From: Treponema zioleckii
GTDB taxonomy: Bacteria > Spirochaetota > Spirochaetia > Treponematales > Treponemataceae
Length of the DNA stretch: 58,371 bases
Assembly: GCF_014737315.1 (NCBI RefSeq)
Contig: NZ_JPUF01000016.1
Span: 1 to 58,371, forward strand
Reading direction: 5' to 3'
Of the stretch, positions 1 through 8,089 are shown in pieces. Position numbers and translations under genes: made by a program. Position 1 is the first letter of the stretch, and each line of letters opens with the position of its first letter. Below the pieces are notes generated by a model that was not told the origin of the DNA, ran no database searches, and saw nothing but the letters and a program-made list of their open reading frames with translations.

Positions 1-47
1 AAATCATTTTCATTTACAACCCACTGTTTTTTTTATAATCTTTTTTT

Positions 48-737
48 ATGGACTTTTTATTTCTTGCCGTTGCGTTTCTGATTCCTGTGGTGCTTGGATT
101 TTTGATTTTTCTCTTGATGGTTCGCTATGAAAAAAAAACACGGCGCGTGCAAACCAGCTTTTCAACCTCTTCAATTGTTTTGGGCGCGGGAATCCTCTCC
201 TCTGTTACGGCATTTTTGATTCGTGTGGCGGCAATGCAGATTCCTTTTTATCCGTCGAACAAACTTGTTTCAATTTTCGTGATTTCGATTTTTGCAAAAA
301 GCTTGCCCGCGATTCTCGTCAAACTGATTATTTTTATGCTTGTTCCTTCCAAAAATAGAAGTTTTGGCCAGTTTTTCAACTGGATAATTCTGATAAGCCT
401 TCCCTTCGCATCTTTTGATTTTGCCTGGTGGATTTTGCACAAGGATTTTTTTCAGGCTTTTATGACTTGCTTTATGCAAGGATTCAGCACGATTCTGACA
501 GGATATTTTATTTGGTCTTTAAAACGTTATTCAAAGCATTTTTTTCCGCTGATTTATGCATTTATCCTGCAGGGAATTTTTTATTTTTTTATAAGTTTTG
601 CTTTTCCGTTCAAATATATTTCGATTGCGGCGGTCCTTTTCGCAATGGTTGAGTCAAGATTATGGTTCGTCATTTTAAATGAAGAATATGAAAAAAGAAT
701 CGATAAAATTCTTTTTAATTTTTCAAATTCTAATTGA
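48..737 (+). CDS. Integral membrane protein, unknown function
   Basis: The 229-residue product is almost entirely hydrophobic, with roughly six or seven predicted membrane segments starting at residue 3 and short charged loops, for example EKKTRR near residue 28. I do not recognise a family. Charged residues at the C-terminus (EEYEKRIDKILF) suggest a cytoplasmic tail. A perfect TATAAT at 34-39 lies only 8 nt before the ATG, and no Shine-Dalgarno is visible, so the message may have a very short leader. The stop codon TGA is embedded in the TTGACA -35 box of the following tRNA promoter. That the gene is real is supported by length, hydrophobic periodicity and absence of a competing frame. Function is unassigned. 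Confidence 0.7.
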   Translation: MDFLFLAVAFLIPVVLGFLIFLLMVRYEKKTRRVQTSFSTSSIVLGAGILSSVTAFLIRVAAMQIPFYPSNKLVSIFVISIFAKSLPAILVKLIIFMLVPSKNRSFGQFFNWIILISLPFASFDFAWWILHKDFFQAFMTCFMQGFSTILTGYFIWSLKRYSKHFFPLIYAFILQGIFYFFISFAFPFKYISIAAVLFAMVESRLWFVILNEEYEKRIDKILFNFSNSN

Positions 738-762
738 CAAAAAAAATATTTCGGGGTATATT
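734..762 (+). promoter_or_regulatory. Sigma-70 type promoter of the initiator tRNA
   Basis: A consensus TTGACA lies at 734-739, then a 17-nt spacer, then TATATT at 757-762. Transcription should begin near 769, just upstream of the tRNA 5' end at 778. The -35 box overlaps the last codon and stop of the preceding membrane-protein gene. Confidence 0.8.
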
Positions 763-777
763 ACTATCACATCACGA

Positions 778-850
778 CGCTGGGTAGAGCAGTTGGCAGC
801 TCGTCGGGCTCATAACCCGGAGGCCGTAGGTTCGAGTCCTACCCCAGCTA
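778..850 (+). tRNA. Initiator tRNA-fMet (CAT anticodon)
   Basis: The sequence folds into a full cloverleaf of 73 nt. The acceptor stem begins CGCTGGG, the D arm is GAGC/GCTC, the anticodon loop is CTCATAA (CAT) and the T arm is GTAGG/CCTAC with loop TTCGAGT. Two features mark it as the initiator rather than an elongator: three consecutive G-C pairs at the base of the anticodon loop (GGG/CCC), and an unpaired first base (C1 opposite T72). The CCA end is not encoded, so it must be added enzymatically. It has its own promoter and terminator. Confidence 0.95.
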
Positions 851-857
851 TAGTTAG

Positions 858-882
858 TCCACTCAAGGCGAGTGGATTTTTT
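858..882 (+). terminator. Rho-independent terminator of the tRNA
   Basis: A perfect 7-bp stem TCCACTC/GAGTGGA with a 5-nt loop is followed directly by six T residues. It lies 7 nt after the tRNA end. Confidence 0.9.
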
Positions 883-1094
883 ATTTTTAAAGTAAAAACT
901 TACTTTCTAACAGCCGTTGCGGGCACTTTTCCCTTATAACTAGAAACTTTCTTCCATAAATTGAAAAACTCCTGGTTGAAAATAATTTGCTTTTTTCAAG
1001 GCGCTAAATAGTTTATATTAAAGTTGAAAAAATATTGATTCAGTCTTAAAATAAATGTTATACGATTAATAACAAAAAAATGGGGAGACATTCT

Positions 1095-3284
1095 ATGAAA
1101 AAGACTGGATTTTTTGACAAAACTTTAACGCGGCAACTTTCTTTTTGTATTGGTGGCACTTTGTTTTGTCTCCTTTTGATATTAGGACTGTTTCTTTCTC
1201 TTCGGGTGAATAAATCTTATAATTCAATCAGCAATGATTATCTTACGCAGACCGCACGTTTTTATACATCAAGCACTGAGCAGATTCTGAACGAGGAATT
1301 TACGATTTGTGCGACTCTCGCCGACGTTTGTGACAAAATTTCGGAGATTCCTGAAGAGAATCGGCGTTCGTATTTGAACGAGATTCTTAAAGAAACTTTG
1401 CGCACTAATCCGAATTTGGTTGATGCGTGGACGGTTTGGGAGCCGAATGCCCTGGACGGGCTTGATGCTGAATATGCGAATACGGAATTCCATGACGAGA
1501 CGGGACGTTTTATTCCTTACTGGACGCAGGTTGACTCAAAAATTGACTGTGTAGCTCTTACGGACTACGAGAACGGCAGCTGGTATGTTGACCCACTAAA
1601 AAGTTCAAAAGGAATTCTTATTGACCCGAACCTTTACGAGGTTGGCGGAAATATGATTTGGGTTTGTGGCGTTGCTTTCCCTGTCCGGGATAACGACGGA
1701 AATCCTGTCGGTGTTGTTGGAATTGATATGTCGCTGGAAAAACTTTCAGCGCTCTTAAAAGATGTAAAAATTTATGATTCTGGATATCTTTCGCTTATTT
1801 CGAACACAGGACTCACCGCGGTGGATGCGGACGTTTCTATAGAAGGAAAAATTTATCCGCATTTTGAGTCAGCAGAGTTCGGAACATATTTTAAAAAGTC
1901 CAGGGAAGAACGTTCTATAAACGGTTATGTGACTTCTGACAAGACTCTTCACGTTATTGTTCCTTTAAAAGTTGGCAATGCCGATGAAGTTTGGTATTTG
2001 AGTTTGAACGTTCCGACTTCAGAGGTTCAGCGGGAATCAAAAATCATTTTGGGAGTTGTTATAGCTGGTTTTGCGGTCACGCTTATTTTGCTCTGTACAC
2101 TTTCATATTTGTTCATCTCGTTTGTTTCGAAGGCTCTCAAAAAAGGCGTTTCGGCTTTGGAGAACATTGCCCACGGTGACGGCGATCTTACTGTGCGAAT
2201 CGATGTGGGAAAGGACAACGAGCTTGGCAAAATGTACAATTTCTTTAACGAAACGATGGAAAAACTCCAGAGTTCAATTTCGAAGGTTAAGGATGAATCC
2301 GAGCAGATGCAGCGTTCTGGAGACGTTCTTGCCGACAACATGAACGACACTGCGGCGGCTGCGAACGAAATTACAGCAAATATTGAGAGCGTTAGCCGAG
2401 AGGTTAAGCAGCAGGCTGCTAACGTGCGGAGTGCAGACAAATCTGTTCAGCAGATTGATTCGAATGTAAAGAATCTTATCAGCAGCATTGAGGCTCAAAG
2501 TTCTTGTGTTGTTGAGTCTTCTTCTGCAATTGAGCAGATGGTTGCGAACATTCGTTCTGTAACGAATATCCTAAAATCAAATACGGCGACAATCGAGGAA
2601 CTCGAAAAATCTTCTGAAGACGGAAAAACGAGCATTGCGACTTCTGTTGAGGCGACCGAAAAAATCCGTGAACAGTCAAAGACGCTTTTGGAGGCTTCAA
2701 AAATCATTCAGAACATTGCTAGCCAGACGAACCTTCTTGCCATGAATGCGGCAATTGAGGCTGCCCACGCGGGCGAGGCCGGCAAGGGATTCAGCGTTGT
2801 TGCGGACGAAATTCGAAAGCTTGCCGAGGATTCAAACAAACAGGGTAAAACGATTACGTCAAATCTTGTTGGCGTTCTTGAAAGCATTGAGTCTGTCGCA
2901 AGATATTCGCTCGGCTTGCAGACAAAATTCAACGAGATTTACGGTCTTACGCAAAAAGTCTCTCAGCAGGAGCTTACGATTATGCACGCCATGCAGGAAC
3001 AGTCCGAGGGCGGCGGTCAGGTTCTTGAGGCAATCAAAGAAATCAACGATATTACTGTGAGTGTTAAGAACGGCGGAAAAGAAATGGAGAATGCCGCAAA
3101 CTCTGTAACGGCCGAGATGGAAACTCTCATCCGCCTTACCGACGAAATCAGTTCGAGCATGGAGGAGATGGCTCTTGGAATTGAGAGCATCAACAACAGC
3201 ATCAACGAGGTTAACGATTTGACTCACAAGAATACCGACAGCATTGACAGCCTCAATGCGATTGTAAGCACGTTCAAAGTTTGA
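1095..3284 (+). CDS. Methyl-accepting chemotaxis protein with Cache sensor
   Basis: This 729-residue receptor senses a small extracytoplasmic ligand and signals to CheA/CheW. A membrane segment lies near residues 14-36. A periplasmic double-Cache-like domain follows, with WYVDPL and the typical [12 protein letters not shown] motif near residue 215. A second membrane segment lies near 318-340, then a HAMP domain, then a long helical signalling domain. The hairpin tip near residues 540-575 contains [16 protein letters not shown] and [17 protein letters not shown], which are diagnostic. I chose ATG 1095 over an upstream in-frame ATG at 1080 because GGGGAGA sits at the right distance before 1095. 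It stands alone, flanked by the tRNA and a repeat-filled gap. The ligand cannot be told from sequence. Confidence 0.96.
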   Translation: MKKTGFFDKTLTRQLSFCIGGTLFCLLLILGLFLSLRVNKSYNSISNDYLTQTARFYTSSTEQILNEEFTICATLADVCDKISEIPEENRRSYLNEILKETLRTNPNLVDAWTVWEPNALDGLDAEYANTEFHDETGRFIPYWTQVDSKIDCVALTDYENGSWYVDPLKSSKGILIDPNLYEVGGNMIWVCGVAFPVRDNDGNPVGVVGIDMSLEKLSALLKDVKIYDSGYLSLISNTGLTAVDADVSIEGKIYPHFESAEFGTYFKKSREERSINGYVTSDKTLHVIVPLKVGNADEVWYLSLNVPTSEVQRESKIILGVVIAGFAVTLILLCTLSYLFISFVSKALKKGVSALENIAHGDGDLTVRIDVGKDNELGKMYNFFNETMEKLQSSISKVKDESEQMQRSGDVLADNMNDTAAAANEITANIESVSREVKQQAANVRSADKSVQQIDSNVKNLISSIEAQSSCVVESSSAIEQMVANIRSVTNILKSNTATIEELEKSSEDGKTSIATSVEATEKIREQSKTLLEASKIIQNIASQTNLLAMNAAIEAAHAGEAGKGFSVVADEIRKLAEDSNKQGKTITSNLVGVLESIESVARYSLGLQTKFNEIYGLTQKVSQQELTIMHAMQEQSEGGGQVLEAIKEINDITVSVKNGGKEMENAANSVTAEMETLIRLTDEISSSMEEMALGIESINNSINEVNDLTHKNTDSIDSLNAIVSTFKV

Positions 3285-3291
3285 GAAATCC

Positions 3292-3373
3292 GGTGGTTGA
3301 GCGTGGTCGAAACCACCTTCAGCAATGACAAAATATCAACTTTCAATCGTAAAAATCTGGTGCGTTCGCTTCG
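3292..3373 (+). repeat. 82-bp direct repeat, copy 1
   Basis: This stretch matches 3740-3821 at 80 of 82 positions. It begins with an imperfect palindrome (GGTGGTT...AACCACC), so it may fold as a hairpin after the chemoreceptor gene. No coding potential is evident. Confidence 0.85.
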
Positions 3374-3394
3374 GTGTTATCAATTTGCAAATGT

Positions 3395-3534
3395 AAAAAA
3401 TTGTCTGCACTACCGTAAAAAACGTTTTTGTTCACGCGGTGCAAGGTGCAAGGAAAATTATTGACGCCGCAAAGCGGCTCACCTTGCAAACGTTCACAAA
3501 AGCCGTTTTTTTACTCTCGTTCCGACAATTTTTT
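3395..3534 (+). mobile_element. MITE-like element, family A, copy 1
   Basis: The 140-bp unit has perfect 11-bp terminal inverted repeats, AAAAAATTGTC and GACAATTTTTT. Inside are the nested palindromes GCAAGGTG/CACCTTGC and GCCGC/GCGGC. A reverse-oriented copy lies at 17043-17184 and a third copy runs off the window end at 58279. The conserved size and ends indicate a non-autonomous mobile repeat. No transposase is seen in the window. Confidence 0.75.
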
Positions 3535-3739
3535 GTCAACTTTCCTGTACTGAGGAATCTCTGGGGGATTGCTAATGAGCCAATATGGAATGTCTCATCT
3601 GGTGAACCGAAATCTTTTTTAGCACGGTGTTGTATGATTGTCATACAGCATAATGTATGTGGGCGAGGCTGTCTGCTGTATTGCTCCAAATGTCAGGAAT
3701 TTTAGGAAAAGTCATGCTGAAATCGACTGTTTTCGTTGT

Positions 3740-3821
3740 GGTGGTTGAGCATAGTCGAAACCACCTTCAGCAATGACAAAATATCAACTTTCAATCGTAA
3801 AAATCTGGTGCGTTCGCTTCG
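3740..3821 (+). repeat. 82-bp direct repeat, copy 2
   Basis: This is the second copy of the 3292-3373 repeat, with two mismatches. Just after it, at 3833-3853, lies the palindrome CAGTTTTGCATGGCAAAACTG, which belongs to another dispersed family also found near 25071 and 44060. The stretch between the two 82-bp copies holds the MITE and about 200 bp in which I see no gene. Confidence 0.85.
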
Positions 3822-3904
3822 CTTTTAATCAGTTTTGCATGGCAAAACTGAATGTTGGGTTCAAGTTTTTAGAGGATTCATGATACATCAATTTTTTTTA
3901 GTGC

Positions 3905-3910
3905 TATAAT
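3905..3910 (+). promoter_or_regulatory. -10 element immediately upstream of the binding-protein gene
   Basis: A perfect TATAAT ends only 6 nt before the ATG at 3917. The expected transcription start would fall at or next to the start codon, giving a leaderless or near-leaderless message. No clear -35 box is visible. Confidence 0.5.
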
Positions 3911-3916
3911 GGATTT

Positions 3917-4822
3917 ATGAAAAAAATATTATCTACTTTGGCATTATTGCTTGTAACCGCATCGGTTTTTGCACAGAAAATCGGTGTGCTGAATGGTCCT
4001 TCTGGAATTCCTTGCGCTTATCTCATGGAAAATTCCAAGAAATACGAATTTGAAACTTTTGCTTCCGCTCAGGCTGAGCTTCCAAAACTTATAAAAGGCG
4101 AGATTGATATTGGCTTTCTTCCGCCAAATGCGGCTGCTAAGGTTTTTAACTCCAGCAAAGGCGCACTTCTTGCACTGGGAATCGCGGGAAACGGAAATCT
4201 CTTTGTAATCTCTAAAGATGAGTCTGTAAAATCTCTTTCTGATTTGGCTGGAAAGACGGTTGCCTGTGCGGGGCAGGGTGCGACTCCCGAATACATGATG
4301 AACTTTCTTTTCGCAAAAAATGGTGTGACTGGCGTGACTCTTGATTTTTCGACACCAAATCCGAATATTGCGGCTGCCGTAATCGAGGGAAAATTTGATT
4401 ATGCCGTTGTGCCGGAGCCTTTTGCCACGGTTGCCGAAAAAAAATCTGCTGACGTAAAGCGTGTCCTGAACATTCAGGAAGAATTTGCAAAAATCGAGGG
4501 CGGGGACTTTCCGATGACGCTTCTCGTGGTGAACGCAAATTATGCAAAAAAGCACAAGAAACATATTAAGAATTTTTTGAAGGATTTTGAAAAGGCGAGC
4601 GAGTGGACCGTAAAAAATCCGCTTGAGGCCGGAAAGTTGGTTGAGGCTCATAATCTTGGGCTAAAAGCCCCGATTGCTTCGGCAGCAATTCCGAATGCCG
4701 CTTACACATGGAAGAACGCAAAAAATGGCAAAGCCGACATTGAAAAGCTTTTAAAAATCTTTATGGACTTTGCTCCAGAATCTGTTGGCGGTAAGCTCCC
4801 TGCTGAAGAATTCTACTGGTAG
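3917..4822 (+). CDS. ABC transporter substrate-binding protein (NMT1/SsuA-like)
   Basis: The 301-residue protein starts with a clear signal peptide (MKKILSTLALLLVTASVFA, cleaved near residue 19). The mature part has the bilobal fold typical of NMT1/ThiY/SsuA-type periplasmic binding proteins: GPSGIP near the N-terminus, KGEIDIGFLPPNAA, LAGKTVACAGQGATPEY and FDYAVVPEPFA. Such proteins deliver organic sulphonates, thiamine precursors, nitrate or similar small molecules. The ligand cannot be told here. The downstream permease/ATPase gene overlaps its 3' end, supporting one uptake operon. Confidence is high for the class and low for the substrate. Confidence 0.88.
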   Translation: MKKILSTLALLLVTASVFAQKIGVLNGPSGIPCAYLMENSKKYEFETFASAQAELPKLIKGEIDIGFLPPNAAAKVFNSSKGALLALGIAGNGNLFVISKDESVKSLSDLAGKTVACAGQGATPEYMMNFLFAKNGVTGVTLDFSTPNPNIAAAVIEGKFDYAVVPEPFATVAEKKSADVKRVLNIQEEFAKIEGGDFPMTLLVVNANYAKKHKKHIKNFLKDFEKASEWTVKNPLEAGKLVEAHNLGLKAPIASAAIPNAAYTWKNAKNGKADIEKLLKIFMDFAPESVGGKLPAEEFYW

Positions 4823-5819
4823 CGCATTGTACCTGCTTTCGGTAATTTTACTATTTTTGATTTGGGGCGTCTCTGCAAAAATTGTGGACGCTCCGCTCGT
4901 TCTCCCCAAAATTGGCGACGTGCTAGAAAGCCTTGTGACTTTGTTTTTGACGCTTTCTTTTTGGCAGAATGTACTTGCGACTCTTGCCCGTGTTTTTGTT
5001 GCATTTGCCTTTGTTGTTTTGGCGGGGCTTTGTCTCGGTTTTTTGTGCGGGCGATTTAAGTTTGTAAAAAAAATTCTTGCCTTTCCGATTGCTTTTTTGC
5101 GTGCGACGCCTGTCGTGGCTCTGATTCTTGTTCTGATTTTTGCATTTTCATCGTCGGCGGTGCCGGTTAGCGTGGCGATTTTAATGGCTCTTCCGGTTAT
5201 GATTTCTGCTGTTTCTGAATCCTTTAATTTTACTGACGGCGAGCAAAAACTTTTTGAGATGGCTCGAATCTTTAATTTTACGCGTGGACAAAAACTGAAA
5301 TATATTTTTCTTCCGAAATTTTTGCCTTTTTTAAAAAGCGGCATTTTGTCTTCGTTCGGCATGATTTGGAAGGTTGTTGCGGCGGGCGAAGTATTGAGTT
5401 TGCCTAAAAACGCGCTCGGAACTTTGCTTTCAACGGCGCAAGTTCATCTTGAAAGCGCGCAGGTGAGCGCGATAGCGATTTTTATTGTGTTTTTGAGTTT
5501 TTTGTTCGAGCTTTTGCTCCGCAAGCTGAATTTTTTATGGCTGGCAGATTTTTTAAGCCCGATTTGCGTGCTGGTAAACCATATTTTTAAGGCGGGGGAA
5601 CAAGAAAAATTTGAACAAGGTGCGCAGAAAAAAAAATCAGCTCAAAATGAAGCGGAGTCCGCAGGAATTTTTATAAAAAATCTTACGCTGAGGGCAGGGG
5701 ATAAAGAAATCATCAAAAATCTTTCGCTTGAAATTCCGTGTGACAAAGTTACGGCTTTAATTGCGCCCAGCGGGTTTGGAAAAACGACTTTTTTTGAATT
5801 ATCTTTCGGCGAATTTTAG
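4770..5819 (+). CDS. ABC transporter permease fused to start of its ATPase (frameshifted)
   Basis: Residues 1-275 form a binding-protein-dependent permease with about six membrane segments and a plausible cytoplasmic EAA-type loop. After a charged linker rich in Lys and Glu, an ATPase domain begins near residue 295 and reaches the Walker A motif APSGFGKTT. It then runs into a stop at 5817-5819. The rest of the ATPase continues in the +1 frame (to 6222). Reading six instead of seven T at 5789-5795 would join both parts into one protein of roughly 484 residues. The start is uncertain: TTG at 4770 overlaps the binding-protein gene by 53 nt, and TTG at 4827 is an alternative. Neither has a strong Shine-Dalgarno. 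Confidence 0.75.
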   Translation: MLQNLLAVSSLLKNSTGSALYLLSVILLFLIWGVSAKIVDAPLVLPKIGDVLESLVTLFLTLSFWQNVLATLARVFVAFAFVVLAGLCLGFLCGRFKFVKKILAFPIAFLRATPVVALILVLIFAFSSSAVPVSVAILMALPVMISAVSESFNFTDGEQKLFEMARIFNFTRGQKLKYIFLPKFLPFLKSGILSSFGMIWKVVAAGEVLSLPKNALGTLLSTAQVHLESAQVSAIAIFIVFLSFLFELLLRKLNFLWLADFLSPICVLVNHIFKAGEQEKFEQGAQKKKSAQNEAESAGIFIKNLTLRAGDKEIIKNLSLEIPCDKVTALIAPSGFGKTTFFELSFGEF

Positions 5820-6222
5820 TGGCGTTTCGTTTGGTTTTCAGGAGCCGAGGCTTTTGGAGAATCTTTCGGCGGAAAAAAACGTTTCTTTGCCACTCGAAAA
5901 TCTTTTTGACGCTGAGGAGGCTCTTCGCCGGGCGGATTATTTTTTGGATTCTCTGGGACTTTTTGAAAAACGGGCGATGAACGTTGAAAAACTGAGCGGC
6001 GGTGAAAGACAGCGTGTTGCGATTGCGAGGGCGTTTGCCTTTCCGTCAAAAATCTTGCTTTTGGACGAAAGTTTTAACGCTGTTGATTACAAGCTCAAAC
6101 TTAGGATTATGGATTTTTTGCGTGGCGAGCTTGAAAAAAATCCGCGCACCGTGGTTTTTGTGACTCACGACGAACGTGACGCAAAATATTTTTGCCAGAA
6201 TATTATTGAGCTTGGCGAATAA
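5761..6222 (+). CDS. ATPase part of the ABC transporter (continuation after frameshift)
   Basis: This frame carries the rest of a nucleotide-binding domain: Q-loop FQEPRLLEN, ABC signature LSGGERQRVAIARAF, Walker B ILLLDES (Ser where Pro is usual) and H-loop VFVTHDE. It has no Walker A of its own. That motif lies in the other frame just upstream, at about 5764-5789. The first in-frame TTG (5761) is probably not a true start, because residues before the T run do not fit the family. The stretch between Walker A and the Q-loop is about 15-20 residues shorter than usual for this family, so the domain may be degenerating. The product is functional only if the frames are joined. Confidence 0.7.
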   Translation: MRPAGLEKRLFLNYLSANFSGVSFGFQEPRLLENLSAEKNVSLPLENLFDAEEALRRADYFLDSLGLFEKRAMNVEKLSGGERQRVAIARAFAFPSKILLLDESFNAVDYKLKLRIMDFLRGELEKNPRTVVFVTHDERDAKYFCQNIIELGE

Positions 6223-6252
6223 ATTTTGGCGAATAAATTTTTTGTAAAGCAG

Positions 6253-6282
6253 TTGAATTAAAAAATCGAATTTTGATATACT
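6253..6282 (+). promoter_or_regulatory. Promoter of guaB
   Basis: TTGAAT at 6253-6258, an 18-nt spacer and TATACT at 6277-6282 form a good sigma-70 type promoter, placing the start of transcription near 6289. The leader would be about 40 nt. I see no riboswitch in it. Confidence 0.65.
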
Positions 6283-6327
6283 CGATAAATTAAATTTTTC
6301 AAATTTTATTGATTCATGGAGAAGAAA

Positions 6328-7833
6328 ATGGCATTTTATTTTTCAGAGCCGTCTCACACTTTTGGTGAGTATCTGTTGGTTCCTGGCTATTCGAGCGAGA
6401 ATTGTATTCCTGATAACGTAAGTCTTCGTACTCCAATCGTTCGTTACAACAAAAAGGCTGGGGAAGAGTCTCCGCTTTACATGAACATTCCGATGGTTTC
6501 GGCTGTAATGCAGGCGGTTTCTGATGATAAATTGGCTATTGCCCTTGCAAAAGAAGGCGGAATTTCATTCATTTACGGAAGCCAGTCGATTGAAGATCAG
6601 GCTGCAATGGTTGCCCGCGTAAAGTCTTACAAAGCGGGATACGTTACTTCTGATTCCAACGTTCGTCCAGACCAGACTTTGGAAGAAGTTATTGAACTTA
6701 GCGAGCGCACTGGACATTCAACTTGTGCTGTTACAGAAGACGGTTCTGCTCACGGAAAACTTGTGGGAATTATTACTTCGAAGGATTTTAGAATTTCACA
6801 CTGCAAGCCTAACTCAAAGGTGTCTGAATACATGACTCCTTTAAGCGCACTTGCCCTTGGACACGAGGGAATTACTCTCAGCGAGGCGAACGAGATTATT
6901 TGGGACAAAAAAGTTAATCAGCTCCCGGTTGTTGATAAAAACGGAAATTTGGTTTCTTTGATTTTTAGAAAAGACTATTCTACCCACGAGTCGAACCCAA
7001 AAGAGCTTTTGGATTCTAAAAAGAGATTCGTTGTTGGAGCCGGAATCAACACCCGCGACTACATGGAACGTGTTCCGGCCCTTCTTGAGGCTGGTGCGGA
7101 TATTTTTGTTCTCGATTCTTCGGAAGGTTATTCTTACTGGCAGGCAAAAGCTCTCAAAGACATTCACGAAAAATGGCCGAACGCAAAGGTTGGTGCCGGA
7201 AACGTTGTTGATGAGGAAGGATTCAACTTCCTTGCTGACGCTGGTGCGGACTTTGTAAAAATCGGAATCGGCGGCGGTTCAATCTGTATTACACGCGAGC
7301 AGAAAGGTATTGGCCGCGGACAGGCTACTGCGACAATCGAGGTTGGCAAAGCCCGCGATGAATACTACAAGAAAACTGGAATCTACGTTCCGATTTGTTC
7401 AGACGGCGGTATCGTTCACGACTATCACGTTACGCTCGCTCTCGCAATGGGCGCAGACTTTGTAATGCTCGGACGCTACTTTGCACGATTTGAGGAATCT
7501 CCTTCTAACAAGCTCGTTGTAAACGGAAATTACGTTAAGGAATACTGGGGCGAAGGCTCTAACCGCGCTCGAAACTGGCAGCGTTACGACCTTGGCGGAA
7601 AAAAATCTATGGCTTTTGAGGAAGGCGTTGATTCTTACGTTCCTTATGCTGGCCACTTGCACGACGGTGTTGGAATGACTCTTAAAAAGGTTGTTCACAC
7701 AATGTGTAACTGTGGTGCGCTGACTATTCCAGAATTGCAGGAAAAAGCAAAAATCACTTTGGTTTCGGCAACAACAATCAGCGAGGGTTCTGCTCACGAC
7801 GTTGTTGTAAAGAACACTTCAGTGCAGTCATAG
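6328..7833 (+). CDS. guaB: Inosine-5'-monophosphate dehydrogenase
   Basis: This enzyme oxidises IMP to XMP with NAD+, the committed step of GMP synthesis, in the cytoplasm. The 501-residue length is normal. The barrel begins with [13 protein letters not shown]. Two CBS domains lie near residues 90-220, with TLEEVIEL and [14 protein letters not shown]. The catalytic loop reads [18 protein letters not shown], with the active-site Cys near residue 320. The flap and phosphate-binding motifs [19 protein letters not shown] and [11 protein letters not shown] follow. ATG 6328 was chosen over 6316 because GGAGAAG lies just upstream of it. The gene is monocistronic, with its own promoter and a terminator at 7895. 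Confidence 0.97.
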   Translation: MAFYFSEPSHTFGEYLLVPGYSSENCIPDNVSLRTPIVRYNKKAGEESPLYMNIPMVSAVMQAVSDDKLAIALAKEGGISFIYGSQSIEDQAAMVARVKSYKAGYVTSDSNVRPDQTLEEVIELSERTGHSTCAVTEDGSAHGKLVGIITSKDFRISHCKPNSKVSEYMTPLSALALGHEGITLSEANEIIWDKKVNQLPVVDKNGNLVSLIFRKDYSTHESNPKELLDSKKRFVVGAGINTRDYMERVPALLEAGADIFVLDSSEGYSYWQAKALKDIHEKWPNAKVGAGNVVDEEGFNFLADAGADFVKIGIGGGSICITREQKGIGRGQATATIEVGKARDEYYKKTGIYVPICSDGGIVHDYHVTLALAMGADFVMLGRYFARFEESPSNKLVVNGNYVKEYWGEGSNRARNWQRYDLGGKKSMAFEEGVDSYVPYAGHLHDGVGMTLKKVVHTMCNCGALTIPELQEKAKITLVSATTISEGSAHDVVVKNTSVQS

Positions 7834-7894
7834 AAACGCTGGCAAGTTGGCTTTGCAAAACTGAAGTCAGCTTGTGTGTTTCTCGACAATTTTA

Positions 7895-7926
7895 TTGCCC
7901 GCGTCGCAGCGGGCAATTCTTGTTTT
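7895..7926 (+). terminator. Rho-independent terminator after guaB
   Basis: An 8-bp stem TTGCCCGC/GCGGGCAA with a 6-nt loop is followed by the T-rich tract TTCTTGTTTT. Confidence 0.8.
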
Positions 7927-7976
7927 ATGGCTAGTGCATTGAATATTAACTAACTGTCATTCAATTTATAAAATCT

Positions 7977-8054
7977 GTCATTCCGAATTTATTTCGGAAT
8001 CTCCGCTTCGACTTCGCTCAGCAACCAAGATGCTGAAACGAGTTCCGCATGACA
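7977..8054 (+). repeat. Composite REP-like repeat (CATTCCGAA family)
   Basis: The unit joins two inverted repeats: ATTCCGAAttta-tTTCGGAAT and a GATGCTGAA...GCATGAC part. Related copies occur near 27048, 34401, 42870 and 44186, and partial ones at 16998 and 17201. All lie between genes. They may act as terminators or as binding sites, but most are probably dispersed palindromic repeats. Confidence 0.75.
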
Positions 8055-8089
8055 CGGCTTTTCATGTCAATTCATTTTTATTCGTAATT

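Noticed and set aside
679-939. An open frame of 86 codons across the initiator tRNA
   Set aside because: It overlaps the tRNA, its promoter and its terminator, and the translated tRNA explains the peptide. There is no ribosome binding site.
1080-1094. Start of the chemoreceptor at ATG 1080
   Set aside because: The GGGGAGA ribosome binding site lies between 1080 and 1095, so the start at 1095 is better supported.
3439-3705. An open frame of 88 codons in the gap after the chemoreceptor gene
   Set aside because: Its first part is the MITE, which encodes the same peptide in other copies. No start signal or conserved domain is seen.
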